Assembly: GCF_014645515.1 (NCBI RefSeq)
Contig: NZ_BMLW01000005.1
Location: 124,001 to 188,000, forward strand
Length of the DNA: 64,000 nt
Direction of reading: 5' to 3'
Source of the DNA: Oceanobacillus neutriphilus
GTDB taxonomy: Bacteria > Bacillota > Bacilli > Bacillales > Amphibacillaceae
Shown: piece by piece, positions 17,343 through 26,488 of the stretch
How the letters are laid out: each line of letters starts with the position of its first letter
How positions within the stretch are numbered: the stretch's first letter is position 1
Notes under the pieces: model-generated
The model's database searches: none
What the model saw: the letters and a program-made list of their open reading frames with translations, nothing else
What the model was told of the DNA's origin: nothing
Program-made: the position numbers and the translations under genes

Positions 17343-18107
17343 TTAAATTGAGTAATAGCTTATCGATATATTGTTTGTTCGTGAATCCTCATAAACTTCA
17401 CATTCTACTTCATAAATTTCTTTCAAAATTTCCTTTGTGATCACCTCCTTAGGTTTACCATGGTGTTTGATTTCTCCCTCTTTGATAAAATAAATATAAT
17501 CACAAAATTGAGCAGCTAAAGAAATATCATGTAGTGCTGCCAAAGCATTGATACCTAATTTTTTGATGATATGGAGAATTTCCAGCTGATATTTAATATC
17601 TAAATGATTACTGGGCTCGTCTAAAATCATTAATGTAGGGCTCTGAACAATTGCCCGTGCAAGTACAACTCTCTGCTTCTCTCCACCTGAAAGCTTAGAA
17701 ATGGAACGATCTTTTAACTCATATAAGCCTGTCTTATGCAAAGCTTCATCCACTAATTGATAATCAGCAGAACTTTCCCTCTCCAAAGCTCGTAAATGCG
17801 GTGTTCTCCCCATTAAAACAATTTCTTTCACTGTGAAATCGAAACTATTACTTTGAAATTGAGAGACAACCGAGATATGTTGTGCAATTTCTTTGACCGG
17901 AATATTCTTCATTTTTAAATCATCTAAATAAATGGTCCCGCTCCGGGGTTCTAAAACTCGGTAAATAGACTTTAGTAACGTAGATTTGCCACTCCCATTT
18001 GGACCTAGTAAAGCAGCAAATGAGTGATTGGCTACATGCAAATCGATTCCTTTCACAATTTTCTTTGCACCTAAAAATATATCTACATTTTCAACTGTTA
18101 AGTTCAT
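17343..18107 (-). CDS. ferric-siderophore ABC transporter, ATPase
   Basis: 254 residues of the FecE/FhuC type. Walker A LGPNGSGKSTLLKS, signature KLSGGEKQRVVLARA, Walker B LMILDEPSNHLD and the switch in LAALHDISLAA are intact. Start taken at 18107 (MNLTVENVDIF), since GGGGAG precedes it by 7 bp; the ATG at 18122 overlaps the permease stop and has no ribosome binding site. It powers import of the siderophore delivered by the lipoprotein at 16278. Confidence 0.9.
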   Translation of the reverse strand: MNLTVENVDIFLGAKKIVKGIDLHVANHSFAALLGPNGSGKSTLLKSIYRVLEPRSGTIYLDDLKMKNIPVKEIAQHISVVSQFQSNSFDFTVKEIVLMGRTPHLRALERESSADYQLVDEALHKTGLYELKDRSISKLSGGEKQRVVLARAIVQSPTLMILDEPSNHLDIKYQLEILHIIKKLGINALAALHDISLAAQFCDYIYFIKEGEIKHHGKPKEVITKEILKEIYEVECEVYEDSRTNNISISYYSI

Positions 18108-18121
18108 CACTATACTCCCCA

Positions 18122-19156
18122 TTAATCTCTAAATTGATAATTTTTTTGAATCATAATAAACGCAAAAAATGGCGCACCAACAATTGCAGTGAAAATACCA
18201 ATTGGCAGTTCAATATTTTCAATCATTGTACGAGCTAAAATATCAACAGCTACTAAAAACGTACTGCCTATTAAAACGGCAACAGGAATTAATCTGCGAT
18301 GATCAGGTCCTGCCAAAGCTCTGGCAATGTGAGGGATAATCAACCCAACGAAGCCAATGATTCCGCAAGCTGCGACTAAAATGCCGGTTAGGAGTGCAAC
18401 CAGCATAATGTACAGTTTCCGATAGAAATTTAAACGAACTCCTAATGTAATTGCTGTTTCTTCTCCCTGCAACATGGCATTTAAAGTGCGATACTGCGTT
18501 AGAAAATAGATTGTAGCTGCACAAACTGCAATCGTTGGTAAGAGCAGATTGTCCCACTTTGCTGAGGACAGCGAACCCATTGTCCAATATGTAACTCGAG
18601 ATATTGTATTATCTGTACCAGAAAATACAATGACGAAATTCGCAATCGCAGTAAATAGTGCGTTAATAATTGTCCCTGATAAAATAAGCTTCGTTGTTGT
18701 AATACTACTTTTATAAGAGGCAAGAAAAAGAACTGAAACAGCTGCGCTCAGTGCACCTATAAATGCAGTAAAAGCAAGACCAAGCCCGCTGAATGCTCCC
18801 AGTACTCCGCTTCCTAAAATAATAAAAATGGTTGCACCTAAATATCCGCCTGCTGAGATTCCTAATAAAAATGGTTCTGCTAAGGGGTTTTGAACAACTG
18901 CTTGCATAATTATTCCGCAAAGAGATAACCCTGCTCCAATAATTAAGCCCATAAGAACTCTTGGCATTCGAATTGTCCAAAATACCCCAGAATAAGTTTC
19001 GTTTGACGGTTCCAAATTCAATATTTTTTCCATGAAAATGGCATAGGTCTGACTTATCGGTATTTTCAATGTACCTACACTAATTCCTAATATGACAGTG
19101 AATAATAGTAAAACCGTTAAACCAATTAATACAATATAAACATTTATTTTATTCAT
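18122..19156 (-). CDS. ferric-siderophore ABC transporter, permease
   Basis: 344 residues of the FecCD family with about ten membrane helices. Conserved blocks include RMPRVLMGLIIGAGLSLCG and the coupling stretch GIIGFVGLIIPHIARALAGP. Only one permease gene is present, so a homodimer is expected, unlike FeuBC or FepDG. Start taken at 19156 (MNKINVYIV), preceded by CTAGGGA; a slightly longer frame reaches 19177. First gene of the importer operon, under the Fur-type box at 19251. Confidence 0.88.
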   Translation of the reverse strand: MNKINVYIVLIGLTVLLLFTVILGISVGTLKIPISQTYAIFMEKILNLEPSNETYSGVFWTIRMPRVLMGLIIGAGLSLCGIIMQAVVQNPLAEPFLLGISAGGYLGATIFIILGSGVLGAFSGLGLAFTAFIGALSAAVSVLFLASYKSSITTTKLILSGTIINALFTAIANFVIVFSGTDNTISRVTYWTMGSLSSAKWDNLLLPTIAVCAATIYFLTQYRTLNAMLQGEETAITLGVRLNFYRKLYIMLVALLTGILVAACGIIGFVGLIIPHIARALAGPDHRRLIPVAVLIGSTFLVAVDILARTMIENIELPIGIFTAIVGAPFFAFIMIQKNYQFRD

Positions 19157-19236
19157 ACTATTGTCCCTAGAAATCATTGGAACTCGATTATTCCATGATT
19201 TATCTCATTCCTTTCTTTATTTTTTCCTTTTAGTAT

Positions 19237-19265
19237 ATTATAATCCTAATTGAGAATGATTATTA
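19237..19265. promoter_or_regulatory. Fur box with importer promoter
   Basis: TGAGAATGATTATTA at 19251-19265 matches the TGATAAT-N-ATTATCA Fur consensus at 13 of 15 positions counting the free middle base. TATAAT on the minus strand (complement of 19237-19242) is a good -10 for the importer operon. The site lies between the importer and the divergent esterase gene, so both are probably repressed when iron is plentiful. Confidence 0.7.
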
Positions 19266-19340
19266 ATTTCAATTATACAAGAGGAAGTCTATCATTATCA
19301 AGATGAAATTTAAAATTGAAACAATGGAGGAATTCAATTA

Positions 19341-20132
19341 ATGCAAATTAAATCTGAAAAAATTCATGATTATCAAGTGACTGTCGTCTTACCCACAGGT
19401 TATGATTCCGAAAAAACATATCGCACCATTTATATGCATGATGGCGGAAATGCAGCGACACAAGCAATGAATTATATTGATCATCTTATTATTACCGAAC
19501 AAATTGAACCGATGATCCTTGTCGGTGTTGTGCCGATTGACCGAAACAATGATTACACACCATGGGTAACCTCTTCCCTTTTACCAAATCAGCCCAATTT
19601 AGGTGGGCAGGCAAAAGAATATTTACATGTGCTTGTTCATGAAATCAAACCATTTATTGATATGAATTATGCAACAAACGCTTCACCTGACCATACTGCA
19701 ATTGCTGGCTGCTCATTTGGAGGTCTTGTATCTATCTTTGCGTCCTATTATTATCCAAAGATATTTCATGACTATATTATTTTATCTGCCTCGTTCTGGT
19801 ATGATGGCTTCATACAATACTTGCAAGGGGAAGAAGTCGTCCGTCAGGGAAAAAGCTATCAAAAACCAGTTATCAATCGGGAGAACCATCAGATGTATCT
19901 ATATGTTGGTGAAATAGAGGGGATTTATCGAGAGAGTGCCCAAAAGCATATGGTGGATTATACGAAAAAAGCATATGGTGAGCTAAAAAAGGAAGGTTTC
20001 TCAGATTCAAATTTATTATTTGAAACTCATCCGGAAGGCACACATGATGTATATTTCTTTAGTCCTCATTTTATCCGTGCGCTCCGCTGGCTTTATGGTG
20101 ATAAGAAAATCAGACCTGCTAGTTTTGAATAA
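19341..20132 (+). CDS. alpha/beta hydrolase, siderophore-esterase-like
   Basis: 263 residues of the esterase-D/Fes-like group. The nucleophile elbow AGCSFGG places Ser125; a late His lies in HPEGTHDVYFF. No signal peptide, so it is cytoplasmic. It is divergent from the siderophore importer and shares its Fur box, the same logic as feuABC-ybbA in Bacillus. I infer hydrolysis of imported ferric triscatecholate or related siderophore to release iron. A general acyl esterase cannot be excluded. The ribosome binding site is GGAGG. Confidence 0.75.
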   Translation: MQIKSEKIHDYQVTVVLPTGYDSEKTYRTIYMHDGGNAATQAMNYIDHLIITEQIEPMILVGVVPIDRNNDYTPWVTSSLLPNQPNLGGQAKEYLHVLVHEIKPFIDMNYATNASPDHTAIAGCSFGGLVSIFASYYYPKIFHDYIILSASFWYDGFIQYLQGEEVVRQGKSYQKPVINRENHQMYLYVGEIEGIYRESAQKHMVDYTKKAYGELKKEGFSDSNLLFETHPEGTHDVYFFSPHFIRALRWLYGDKKIRPASFE

Positions 20133-20550
20133 TCTTTATTATGCCGGAGTTGTTTGCGATGCTGCAAAAGAACATTGGACTGGGGTATGCCTGATTGCTA
20201 ATGCAAGGAAGGAATAAAGACTCCTATTGTGTTTTAACAAAATCGCCCTGTAATCAAAAAAAGTAACAGCAGGTAACCAGCCATTTTACGTGTATCTTCA
20301 AGTATAAGTAGAAAAAATAAACTGCTGCATTTGAATTAATAAACATTCCATAAAAAACATTACAATTTGATAAACTTTGTAAAAGATGCTCTGTACAACA
20401 GTGTTAATAAAAAGTAGAGAAAACAAATATCATTGGGATAAATTCAAAATCGAAATTTCGCTTTCTAAGAATTTCCGCTAACCCATATCTTTTCATTTGA
20501 ATTTTTCGTATATATTATTGAAATAAACATACTGAAATGGAGGTTTGAAA
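20133..20550. other. 418 bp without a supported gene
   Basis: AT-rich interval after the esterase gene. No open frame with a ribosome binding site and no hairpin with a T-run stands out. GGAGG for the next gene lies at its right end. Confidence 0.5.
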
Positions 20551-21297
20551 ATGGTCATTGCAGCAATTTATGATATTCATGGTAATTTACCAGCGTTGAA
20601 TGCAGTATTAGAAGAACTTGAAGAGATCAATCCGGATACTATTATTATTGGAGGAGATATTGTTTCCGGACCGATGCCAGGAGAAACCTTGGAACGACTT
20701 TTGTCATTAGATGGTAAAGTGGATTTCATACGTGGAAATGGGGACAGAGAGGTCGTCATGGCTTTTGATGGTAAAGAACTCCCCTTCGCTATGTCAGAAA
20801 AAGGGAGAGAAAAAACGAAATGGGTGGCTGAGCAGTTAACTCAATATCAAAGGGATTTTCTATCTGAATTACCAGCATCCATTTCTATTCCTGTTGATGG
20901 ATTAGGTGATGTTCTTTTTTGTCATGCTACACCAAGAAGTGATGAAGAAATATTTACACCTCTCACTCCACCTGAACGACTTAATCATCTTTTTTCAGAT
21001 ATCCAGCAAAGGTTTGTCATCTGCGGGCATACGCATATGCTATTTGAAAGAAGTTTAGAAAATACACATATTTATAATGCCGGCAGCGTAGGAATGCCTT
21101 TTGCTGATAAACCAGGTGCATATTGGCTTTTACTGAGCCCAAAAGGAATTGAATTTCGCTATACATCCTACAATTTTGAAATGGCAGCTCAAGAAATAAA
21201 AGCAAGTGGTGATCCACAGGCTCATGAATTCGCTGAAAAGAACGTTATTGAAATTCCGACAGCTTTGGAGGCAGCAAAAATATTAGAACAGCGTTAA
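20551..21297 (+). CDS. metallophosphoesterase family protein
   Basis: 248 residues with the full calcineurin-like metal-binding set: YDIHGN (about residues 7-12), GGDIVSG, RGNGDRE, a middle His in LFCHATP and CGHTHMLFER. These bind two metal ions for phosphoester hydrolysis; relatives are of the YfcE/ApaH-like class and the substrate is unknown. The ATG at 20551 is chosen over an in-frame TTG at 20545 because GGAGG lies 7 bp from the ATG. Confidence 0.85.
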   Translation: MVIAAIYDIHGNLPALNAVLEELEEINPDTIIIGGDIVSGPMPGETLERLLSLDGKVDFIRGNGDREVVMAFDGKELPFAMSEKGREKTKWVAEQLTQYQRDFLSELPASISIPVDGLGDVLFCHATPRSDEEIFTPLTPPERLNHLFSDIQQRFVICGHTHMLFERSLENTHIYNAGSVGMPFADKPGAYWLLLSPKGIEFRYTSYNFEMAAQEIKASGDPQAHEFAEKNVIEIPTALEAAKILEQR

Positions 21298-21347
21298 TAT
21301 GACTTAACGGCTTTCCGGTTGAACTCTTTTATTAATTGAAAATATAT

Positions 21348-22759
21348 CACTAGCGTTGCATTAATCATGTCTAATAATACAAAATAATCCCAATTTTCGA
21401 TTTTTACTGTTTTAAGCCATAAAAAAATCCTTTATAATGAATTGGTCAGGTGAATTTCTGTCCAAATCCAATATAAAGGAAACACTTATGGACAAGCATA
21501 CACGAAAAAATGCATTTGGTAAATGGTTTGCACCAATAAATTTAAAAAACTTTCTGAACAAGTAACGATTCATCAACAAGATACCTATACAAAAAAACTG
21601 ACGACAGAAGCCTATTTGAAGTTGATGCTTTATGCTCAGGTACATGAAACAGAAGGACTCCAAGCTCTAAGTGATGCGCTTTTGGATGCTGATTTCCAGA
21701 AAGCGAGTGGAATCGAAAGCATTAGTGCTTCCCAGCTTTCACGCAAAAATAATGAAATCAATCCTTCTATCTTAGCGACGCTATTTTTAGATTTGGTTTA
21801 CCAGATCAAAAGCTATGAAAACAAAGCTGTGAAAGGACTTCCTTTAAAGATTATTGATTCCAGTACATTGCCTCTCAACCTGACCCGTTATAAGTGGGCA
21901 AAATTCCGTAAAACCAAAGCAGGAGTCAAGTTACACTTGCGTTTGGTTTTTATGAACAAGGATACGGTATATCCAGAAAAAGCTATGATAACACCAGCGA
22001 AGGAACATGACCGTAATCAACTAGGAAGTACTGGTGGATGATAAGGAAGCCGTGTACGTCTTTGATCGTGGCTATATGGATTATGAACGTTTTGACCGAA
22101 TGACAGACGATGGTTACTTTTTCGTATCCAGACTCAAGAAAAATTCGGTCACACGAGAAGTTCACACTTTTTCCGTTCCTCCAAAATCCAACGTGTTATC
22201 CGATCAAATGGTTTATATCGGATCCACACAAAAGCGTTGTGAAAATGTGTTTCGTCTCCTCGAAGTAACCGATACGAAAGGAAATCTATTACAATTAATC
22301 ACCAATCGGTTTGATTTAGAACCGGAGGAAATAAGCAACATTTATCGGTCACGCTGGGCGATTGAACTTTTTTTCAAATGGTTGAAACAGCACGTCAAAA
22401 TCAAGCATTTTTATGGAATGAGTGAAACAGCTTTACAAAACCAAATCTATCTGGCACTTATCACCTATTGCTTACATGTACTCATTCAATTAGAAACACA
22501 GAGCGAAAAGAAATTACTTCGTATCGTTCGCTGGTTCAAGGCAGCTTTATGGAAACCAGCTTATCTATGGCTGCGTCGTTTTGAAAAGAAAACCGTCCCT
22601 TGATAAAGAGAAGGGAACAGGGAATCACAGGAATATTGGTATAAATGTATATATTTCCCAAATGGACAGTATCACCTTTATTAGGTCGTTGATTTTTTGG
22701 CGAAAATTACTATAAAATAATTTACTGAATATTCTTATTATATTTATGCAACGCTAGTG
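21348..22759 (+). mobile_element. IS4-family insertion sequence
   Basis: A 1412-bp element bounded by inverted repeats starting CACTAGCGTTGCAT (21348 on the plus strand; mirrored at 22742-22759), with 17 of 18 terminal bases matching. It carries one transposase gene broken by two frameshifts. No clear target duplication is seen at the two ends. It lies between the phosphoesterase and cupin genes and does not break a recognisable gene. Confidence 0.85.
21489..22603 (+). pseudogene. IS4-family transposase, twice frameshifted
   Basis: Reading starts with MDKHTRKNAFGKWFAPIN at 21489, but frame is lost in the run of A near 21541-21550. It continues in a second frame (VTIHQQDTYTKKLTTEAYLK to KEHDRNQLG) and is lost again near 22022-22035, where an extra G is likely. 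It resumes as VLVDDKEAVYVFDRGYMDY in a third frame. The DDE core is recognisable, with DSSTLPLN, the FDRGY block, and the IS4 Y-R-E-K signature IYRSRWAIELFFKWLKQHVK. Two independent shifts mean no active product. Confidence 0.85.
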
Positions 22760-22788
22760 TAACTATACTTATTAATAATAATATTTCT

Positions 22789-23340
22789 TCATATTTTATA
22801 ACCCAGTCTTCCAGCTGTTTTAGCTAATCCTCCAAGTATATATTTCTGGATAAATCGTGGCGGACCCTCAAGATAACCGTCAATACATTCCCAAGCTACT
22901 CCAAGCCAAAGCGGATTACGCGGGATCCCTTTTTTAGTTAACTTCCCTTCACTCTCCAATTTGTGCATCAGGACGAACATTTTCCAATGCAGTCCTGGGG
23001 GTCGAATTTCGTGAATGACCACAAGATTTCCTTGGCTTACATTCCAAAATTGATGAACTTGATTGGGATAAACCGTAATTTCTTCGCCTTCCACAAGCAT
23101 TAATTCTTGACCGTCTACTACAAAACGCATATTTCCTTCCAGAATTTTAAACGTTTCTTTCAGCTTCGGATGAGAGTGCGGTCCATTGACTGTTCCTTGC
23201 TGTGTCATTTGGTGCTTCAATGTAATATATTCTCCATCCTCATCTTGCCCTTCTTCCAAAAAAGTAACCGTTCTTCCATCCTGATGAACTAATTCCTTAC
23301 CAATTTCAACAGTGTCTTTGACTTTAAATTGTTGTTCCAT
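22789..23340 (-). CDS. cupin-domain protein
   Basis: 183 residues from MEQQFKVKDTVEIG; GGAGG lies upstream of the ATG at 23340, and the longer frame to 23385 covers the binding site. The conserved barrel shows metal-ligand motif 1, NGPHSHPKLKETFKILEGNM, and motif 2, VYPNQVHQFWN. The last 50 residues form a helical tail seen in relatives of unknown role. It is divergent from a marR gene and the palindrome at 23495 lies between them, so the MarR may control it. Confidence 0.75.
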   Translation of the reverse strand: MEQQFKVKDTVEIGKELVHQDGRTVTFLEEGQDEDGEYITLKHQMTQQGTVNGPHSHPKLKETFKILEGNMRFVVDGQELMLVEGEEITVYPNQVHQFWNVSQGNLVVIHEIRPPGLHWKMFVLMHKLESEGKLTKKGIPRNPLWLGVAWECIDGYLEGPPRFIQKYILGGLAKTAGRLGYKI

Positions 23341-23494
23341 TTTCCTTTCCCTCCTATTTTTGATTGGTTGGACACAAGAAAGCAATGGCTGTCTGCAAAC
23401 GTATTAAATGTCAAAATAACTATTGCTTTACCATAAAAAATGATTTTTATTATTATAACATTTTTTGTTGAATCAGGAAACAATCTATAGTATT

Positions 23495-23515
23495 ATTGTT
23501 TACCAAGGAAACAAT
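23495..23515. promoter_or_regulatory. candidate MarR operator
   Basis: A 21-bp palindrome, ATTGTTT-ACCAAGG-AAACAAT, with CC/GG also symmetric. A further half-site (GGAAACAAT) lies at 23476-23484. It sits between the divergent cupin and marR genes, 23 bp before the marR start codon, and fits autoregulation. Confidence 0.6.
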
Positions 23516-23537
23516 ATGACTAAAAGGAGAGATATCA

Positions 23538-24017
23538 TTGCATTCTGATAAAGATTTAAGCTTTATTTTTGATCGTGTTATAGAACGTCATACTATTATA
23601 AATAAAACGATTGAGATGAATTACCCGTTCATGCAAGAAAATACGTATTCAGAAGTTCGTGTAATAGAATTGATTGAGCTTTCTAAAGAGCCAATGAATG
23701 TATCAAAATTAGCTGAAAAGATGAATTTGACACGAGGAGCAATCAGTAAAATCACAAAAAAACTAATACAAAACAATTGTATAGAGAAATATCAAATGGA
23801 GTCTAATAAGAAAGAAATTTATTACAGGCTTGCTGCCAAAGGATATGAAATTCACAAACAGCATATGAATATGCATGAAAAAAGACTAGAAAGAGATATA
23901 CACTATTTTGCTGATTTATCACCAGAAGAGAAAGAAATGTTAAAACCTATTTTGGAGAAAATCTACAAAAAAATCGCAAAAAAATTAAAGGAATTAGATT
24001 TGGAAGATTATATTTAG
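23538..24017 (+). CDS. MarR-family transcriptional regulator
   Basis: 159 residues with a TTG start and AAAGGAG upstream. The winged helix is clear: VRVIELIELSKEPMNVSKLA, recognition helix MNLTRGAISKITKKLIQNNC, wing MESNKKEIYYRLAAKG, then dimerisation helices. It heads a three-gene operon with a hydrolase and a DUF6220-like membrane protein, and it likely represses this operon and perhaps the cupin gene. Confidence 0.85.
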   Translation: MHSDKDLSFIFDRVIERHTIINKTIEMNYPFMQENTYSEVRVIELIELSKEPMNVSKLAEKMNLTRGAISKITKKLIQNNCIEKYQMESNKKEIYYRLAAKGYEIHKQHMNMHEKRLERDIHYFADLSPEEKEMLKPILEKIYKKIAKKLKELDLEDYI

Positions 24018-24027
24018 GAGTGAAAGT

Positions 24028-24852
24028 ATGACAGAATCTGAAGTTATTCAAGGTTTTGCTGAAAATAATGGAGTAGAGTTGTATTACGAGACAAGAGGTC
24101 ATGGTGAACCATTAATATGTGTATCTGGCGGTGGAGGCGACGCTGGCTTTTTTACTAAATTGGCAAATTATTTAAAGGATTCATTCACTGTAATCACTTA
24201 TGATCGGCGTGGTTATTCAAGAAGCACAAGACCGCAAGCAAATAATTTTAACATTCAAGATCACGTTGCGGATATTAAAGCCGTACTGCATGCGAACGGC
24301 TATGAACGTGCCTGCATTGTAGGTAACAGTGCTGGGGCCATTATAGCTTTAGAAACAGCTGTACGTATGCCGGAGATTATTAAAAAAGTAATTATTCATG
24401 AACCTCCCGTCGTAAATGTTTTACAAAATAGAAAAAAGTATCTTCGCCTTATGACAAAAACTTACAATATAGGCTTACGGTATGGCAGCAATCTCGCTAG
24501 TAACTGGTTTAATTTCTCGTTATCGCTACCCTTTAGTGTATTTAAACATATACCTAAAGATTTCCAGGAAAGAATGACTCAATATAAAAATAACGAGCAG
24601 TTGATTTTCATAGAGTTATTAGGACTTTCCCGATACGTACCTGATTACAAAAAAATCATGGACCATAATGTCGATATCTATTTAGCATCAGGAAAAAGAA
24701 CAATGAAAAAAAAGAAATATTACGGTGTTACTTCACCAATCATAGCAAAAAATCTAAAATGCCCTTTTATTGTATTCCCAGGTCATCATCTGTCTTTTTT
24801 GGACCAAACCGAACTATGGGGCAACAAATTAAAGCAAACTTTACTCGATTAA
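24028..24852 (+). CDS. alpha/beta hydrolase
   Basis: 274 residues. An oxyanion-region motif VSGGGGDAGFF (about 33-43), strand and turn ITYDRRGYSRSTRP, and nucleophile elbow IVGNSAGAI with Ser near residue 95. The C-terminal His lies in FPGHHLSFLD. Cytoplasmic, with a lid-like insert between residues 130 and 220. It lies 10 bp after marR. The substrate is unknown; a MarR-controlled hydrolase of aromatic or ester compounds is a fair inference. Confidence 0.8.
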   Translation: MTESEVIQGFAENNGVELYYETRGHGEPLICVSGGGGDAGFFTKLANYLKDSFTVITYDRRGYSRSTRPQANNFNIQDHVADIKAVLHANGYERACIVGNSAGAIIALETAVRMPEIIKKVIIHEPPVVNVLQNRKKYLRLMTKTYNIGLRYGSNLASNWFNFSLSLPFSVFKHIPKDFQERMTQYKNNEQLIFIELLGLSRYVPDYKKIMDHNVDIYLASGKRTMKKKKYYGVTSPIIAKNLKCPFIVFPGHHLSFLDQTELWGNKLKQTLLD

Positions 24853-24869
24853 AAGGAAGGATTGTTATT

Positions 24870-25226
24870 ATGAAAAATATCTGTCAAAACCTGTACTTAG
24901 GATTAGCTTGCTTAGCATTTCTTTGTATCTTGATTCAAGTATATTTTGCAGGGATTGCTTTGTTTCAGGATTATACGTATTGGAATATCCACAAAGCCTT
25001 TTCATTATTTAAATATATTTATCTTGCTATGTTTATTGTAGGGCTATTAGGAAAAATGCCAAAAAGTCTTACTTGGTACGCACTCATTTTATTTGCTGTT
25101 GCTAATCTACAATATTACACTGCTCATGGATTCCTTGCTTCTTTCCATGTTATTCTGCCTTTTGTCATTTTCAGCTTGAATTTCATCATAATAAGAAATA
25201 CTTTAAAACTTGTAAAAAGAAAGTAA
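24870..25226 (+). CDS. DUF6220-like small membrane protein
   Basis: 118 residues with four hydrophobic segments (about 8-30, 44-60, 66-82, 88-108). The histidine-containing stretch NIHKAFSLFKYIYLA is typical of this small family. AAGGAAGG precedes the ATG at 24870; the open frame extends upstream to 24759 inside the hydrolase gene, but without support. Third gene of the marR operon. Function unknown. Confidence 0.75.
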   Translation: MKNICQNLYLGLACLAFLCILIQVYFAGIALFQDYTYWNIHKAFSLFKYIYLAMFIVGLLGKMPKSLTWYALILFAVANLQYYTAHGFLASFHVILPFVIFSLNFIIIRNTLKLVKRK

Positions 25227-25284
25227 TTCTTAATAAATTTTTATTTCATGAAAAAGATGTTTTATTAAGGGATAAGTCAGCAAC

Positions 25285-25863
25285 CACCATTTGAAATGGT
25301 GGTTTGACAACAGCCCTATAAGAGCATTTTACCTGCTACGCCTTAAAGGCGGGTATTGCAAGCACTCTTACCAGCGTACCTCTAAAAGAGGTTTCTTTTA
25401 TCTTTGTTCTGTCTTTTTATCTTCCTCTTGTTGCTCTTGGATATATTCTTTAATTGCTTCTTCTGTGATATTTCCTACTGTCGAAACATAATATCCTCTT
25501 GCCCACTTACTTCCAAACTGTGGATGTTTATCAAATATCATCAAAGCGCTTTTTCCTTTTAAGTAGCCTACAAATTCAGATACACTTTGTTTTGGTGGGG
25601 TACCTACACACAAATGAACATGATCTGAACATACTGCTCCTGCTACGATTTCGATATTTTTATACGCACATATTTTTTTAATATTTCTCTCACATCATTT
25701 CTTACTTGACCGTACATTATCTTTCTCCTGTACTTCGGGATAAATACAATGTGATATTGGCATTTCCATTTTGTATGTGATAAGCTTGAACTATTAATAT
25801 TACCGCCTCCTATGCTAGACTGATATTGGCTTGCGACACCATTATCAGTCTAGCATAGGAGGC
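25285..25863 (-). mobile_element. IS200/IS605-type element, decayed
   Basis: The unit has no long terminal inverted repeats, as expected. One end has hairpins at 25285-25303 (CCACCATTT/AAATGGTGG), near 25340 and near 25380. The other end has a perfect 21-bp stem at 25805-25825 with 25843-25863, followed by TTTTTTT, the usual structure that blocks outside transcription into the transposase. A single tnpA pseudogene lies between. Exact borders cannot be fixed by eye. Confidence 0.75.
25398..25798 (-). pseudogene. IS200-type Y1 transposase tnpA, frameshifted
   Basis: Reads SSLSHTKWKCQYHIVFIPKY and MYGQVRNDVREILKK in one frame, then shifts at a run of seven A (complement of 25673-25679) into EIVAGAVCSDHVHLCVG and the rest. 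The HUH motif (DHVHL) and catalytic-Tyr region EEAIKEYIQEQ are present. One missing A explains the break. GGAGG is followed by ATT, with no ATG near, so the start is also unusual. Probably inactive. Confidence 0.75.
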
Positions 25864-26131
25864 TTTTTTTGTTCGGTGTATCACTACTGCTTACTCAATT
25901 CTCCCCCAGCATAGCTGGGATTAAGTTTTTCATTTAAACCGTCATCTGAAAAAGAAAAGAACATTTTAACTCATGAAAAGGATACTATCAGATAACGGTT
26001 TTTAATTATAATCTATAAGTAACTTTTCTTTAAATAACATTCATAATATGAATTTATTAACCACATAGTACATTTTTCTATTCCTGTTTCTCATTTAATA
26101 GGAACAGTAAAATGTATAGAGATGGTTTATT

Positions 26132-26301
26132 ATGCGGAAAAAAGAGGATAAATATGACTTTAGACCGTTCGGACTTGCGATAAAAGAAGCCCGTATAAAA
26201 CAAGGTTTAACCCGAGAACAAGTAGGAACAATGATAGAGATTGACCCACGATATTTAACGAATATTGAGAATAAGGGGCAGCACCAAAGTTTACAGGTGC
26301 T
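26132..26301 (+). pseudogene. XRE-type regulator, 3' end lost
   Basis: Reads [20 protein letters not shown], then the helix-turn-helix ([20 protein letters not shown]) and [12 protein letters not shown]. Relatives continue with about 25 more residues after this point. Here the sequence passes at about 26301 into the antisense of an ABC ATPase fragment and the frame ends with unrelated residues at 26344. A deletion junction is inferred. Upstream, 25864-26131 holds no gene. Confidence 0.65.
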
Positions 26302-26488
26302 TAGGAACAAGGAAGCCGTATATGGTTCCCTTTGGAATCCTTAGATTCACATTATCCACGATACATATTTTTCTGAATTTTTCCACAAGGTCTGTGGCTT
26401 CAATAACCAATTCTGCAGAAGATATGGATGGTTTGTTTCTTAACAAATCCCTCACCTCATTTTTTATACTTCTATTAGCCTTCATCAT
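26291..26488 (-). pseudogene. ABC ATPase, truncated at Walker A
   Basis: The minus strand reads VIEATDLVEKFRKICIVDNV, then [18 protein letters not shown] and a stop. In intact relatives GFLGPNGAGKTT follows, so the gene is cut inside Walker A. The start may be the ATG at 26488, overlapping the upstream stop (ATGA-type), or TTG at 26446 with GAGGTGAGG. It follows the membrane protein at 26485 and would have been a BcrA-like transporter ATPase under TetR control. Confidence 0.7.

Noticed and set aside
25285-25395. Short repeated hairpins that at first looked like a CRISPR-type array
   Set aside because: Three hairpins of different sequence, no regular repeat or spacer; they are the end structures of the IS200-type element.
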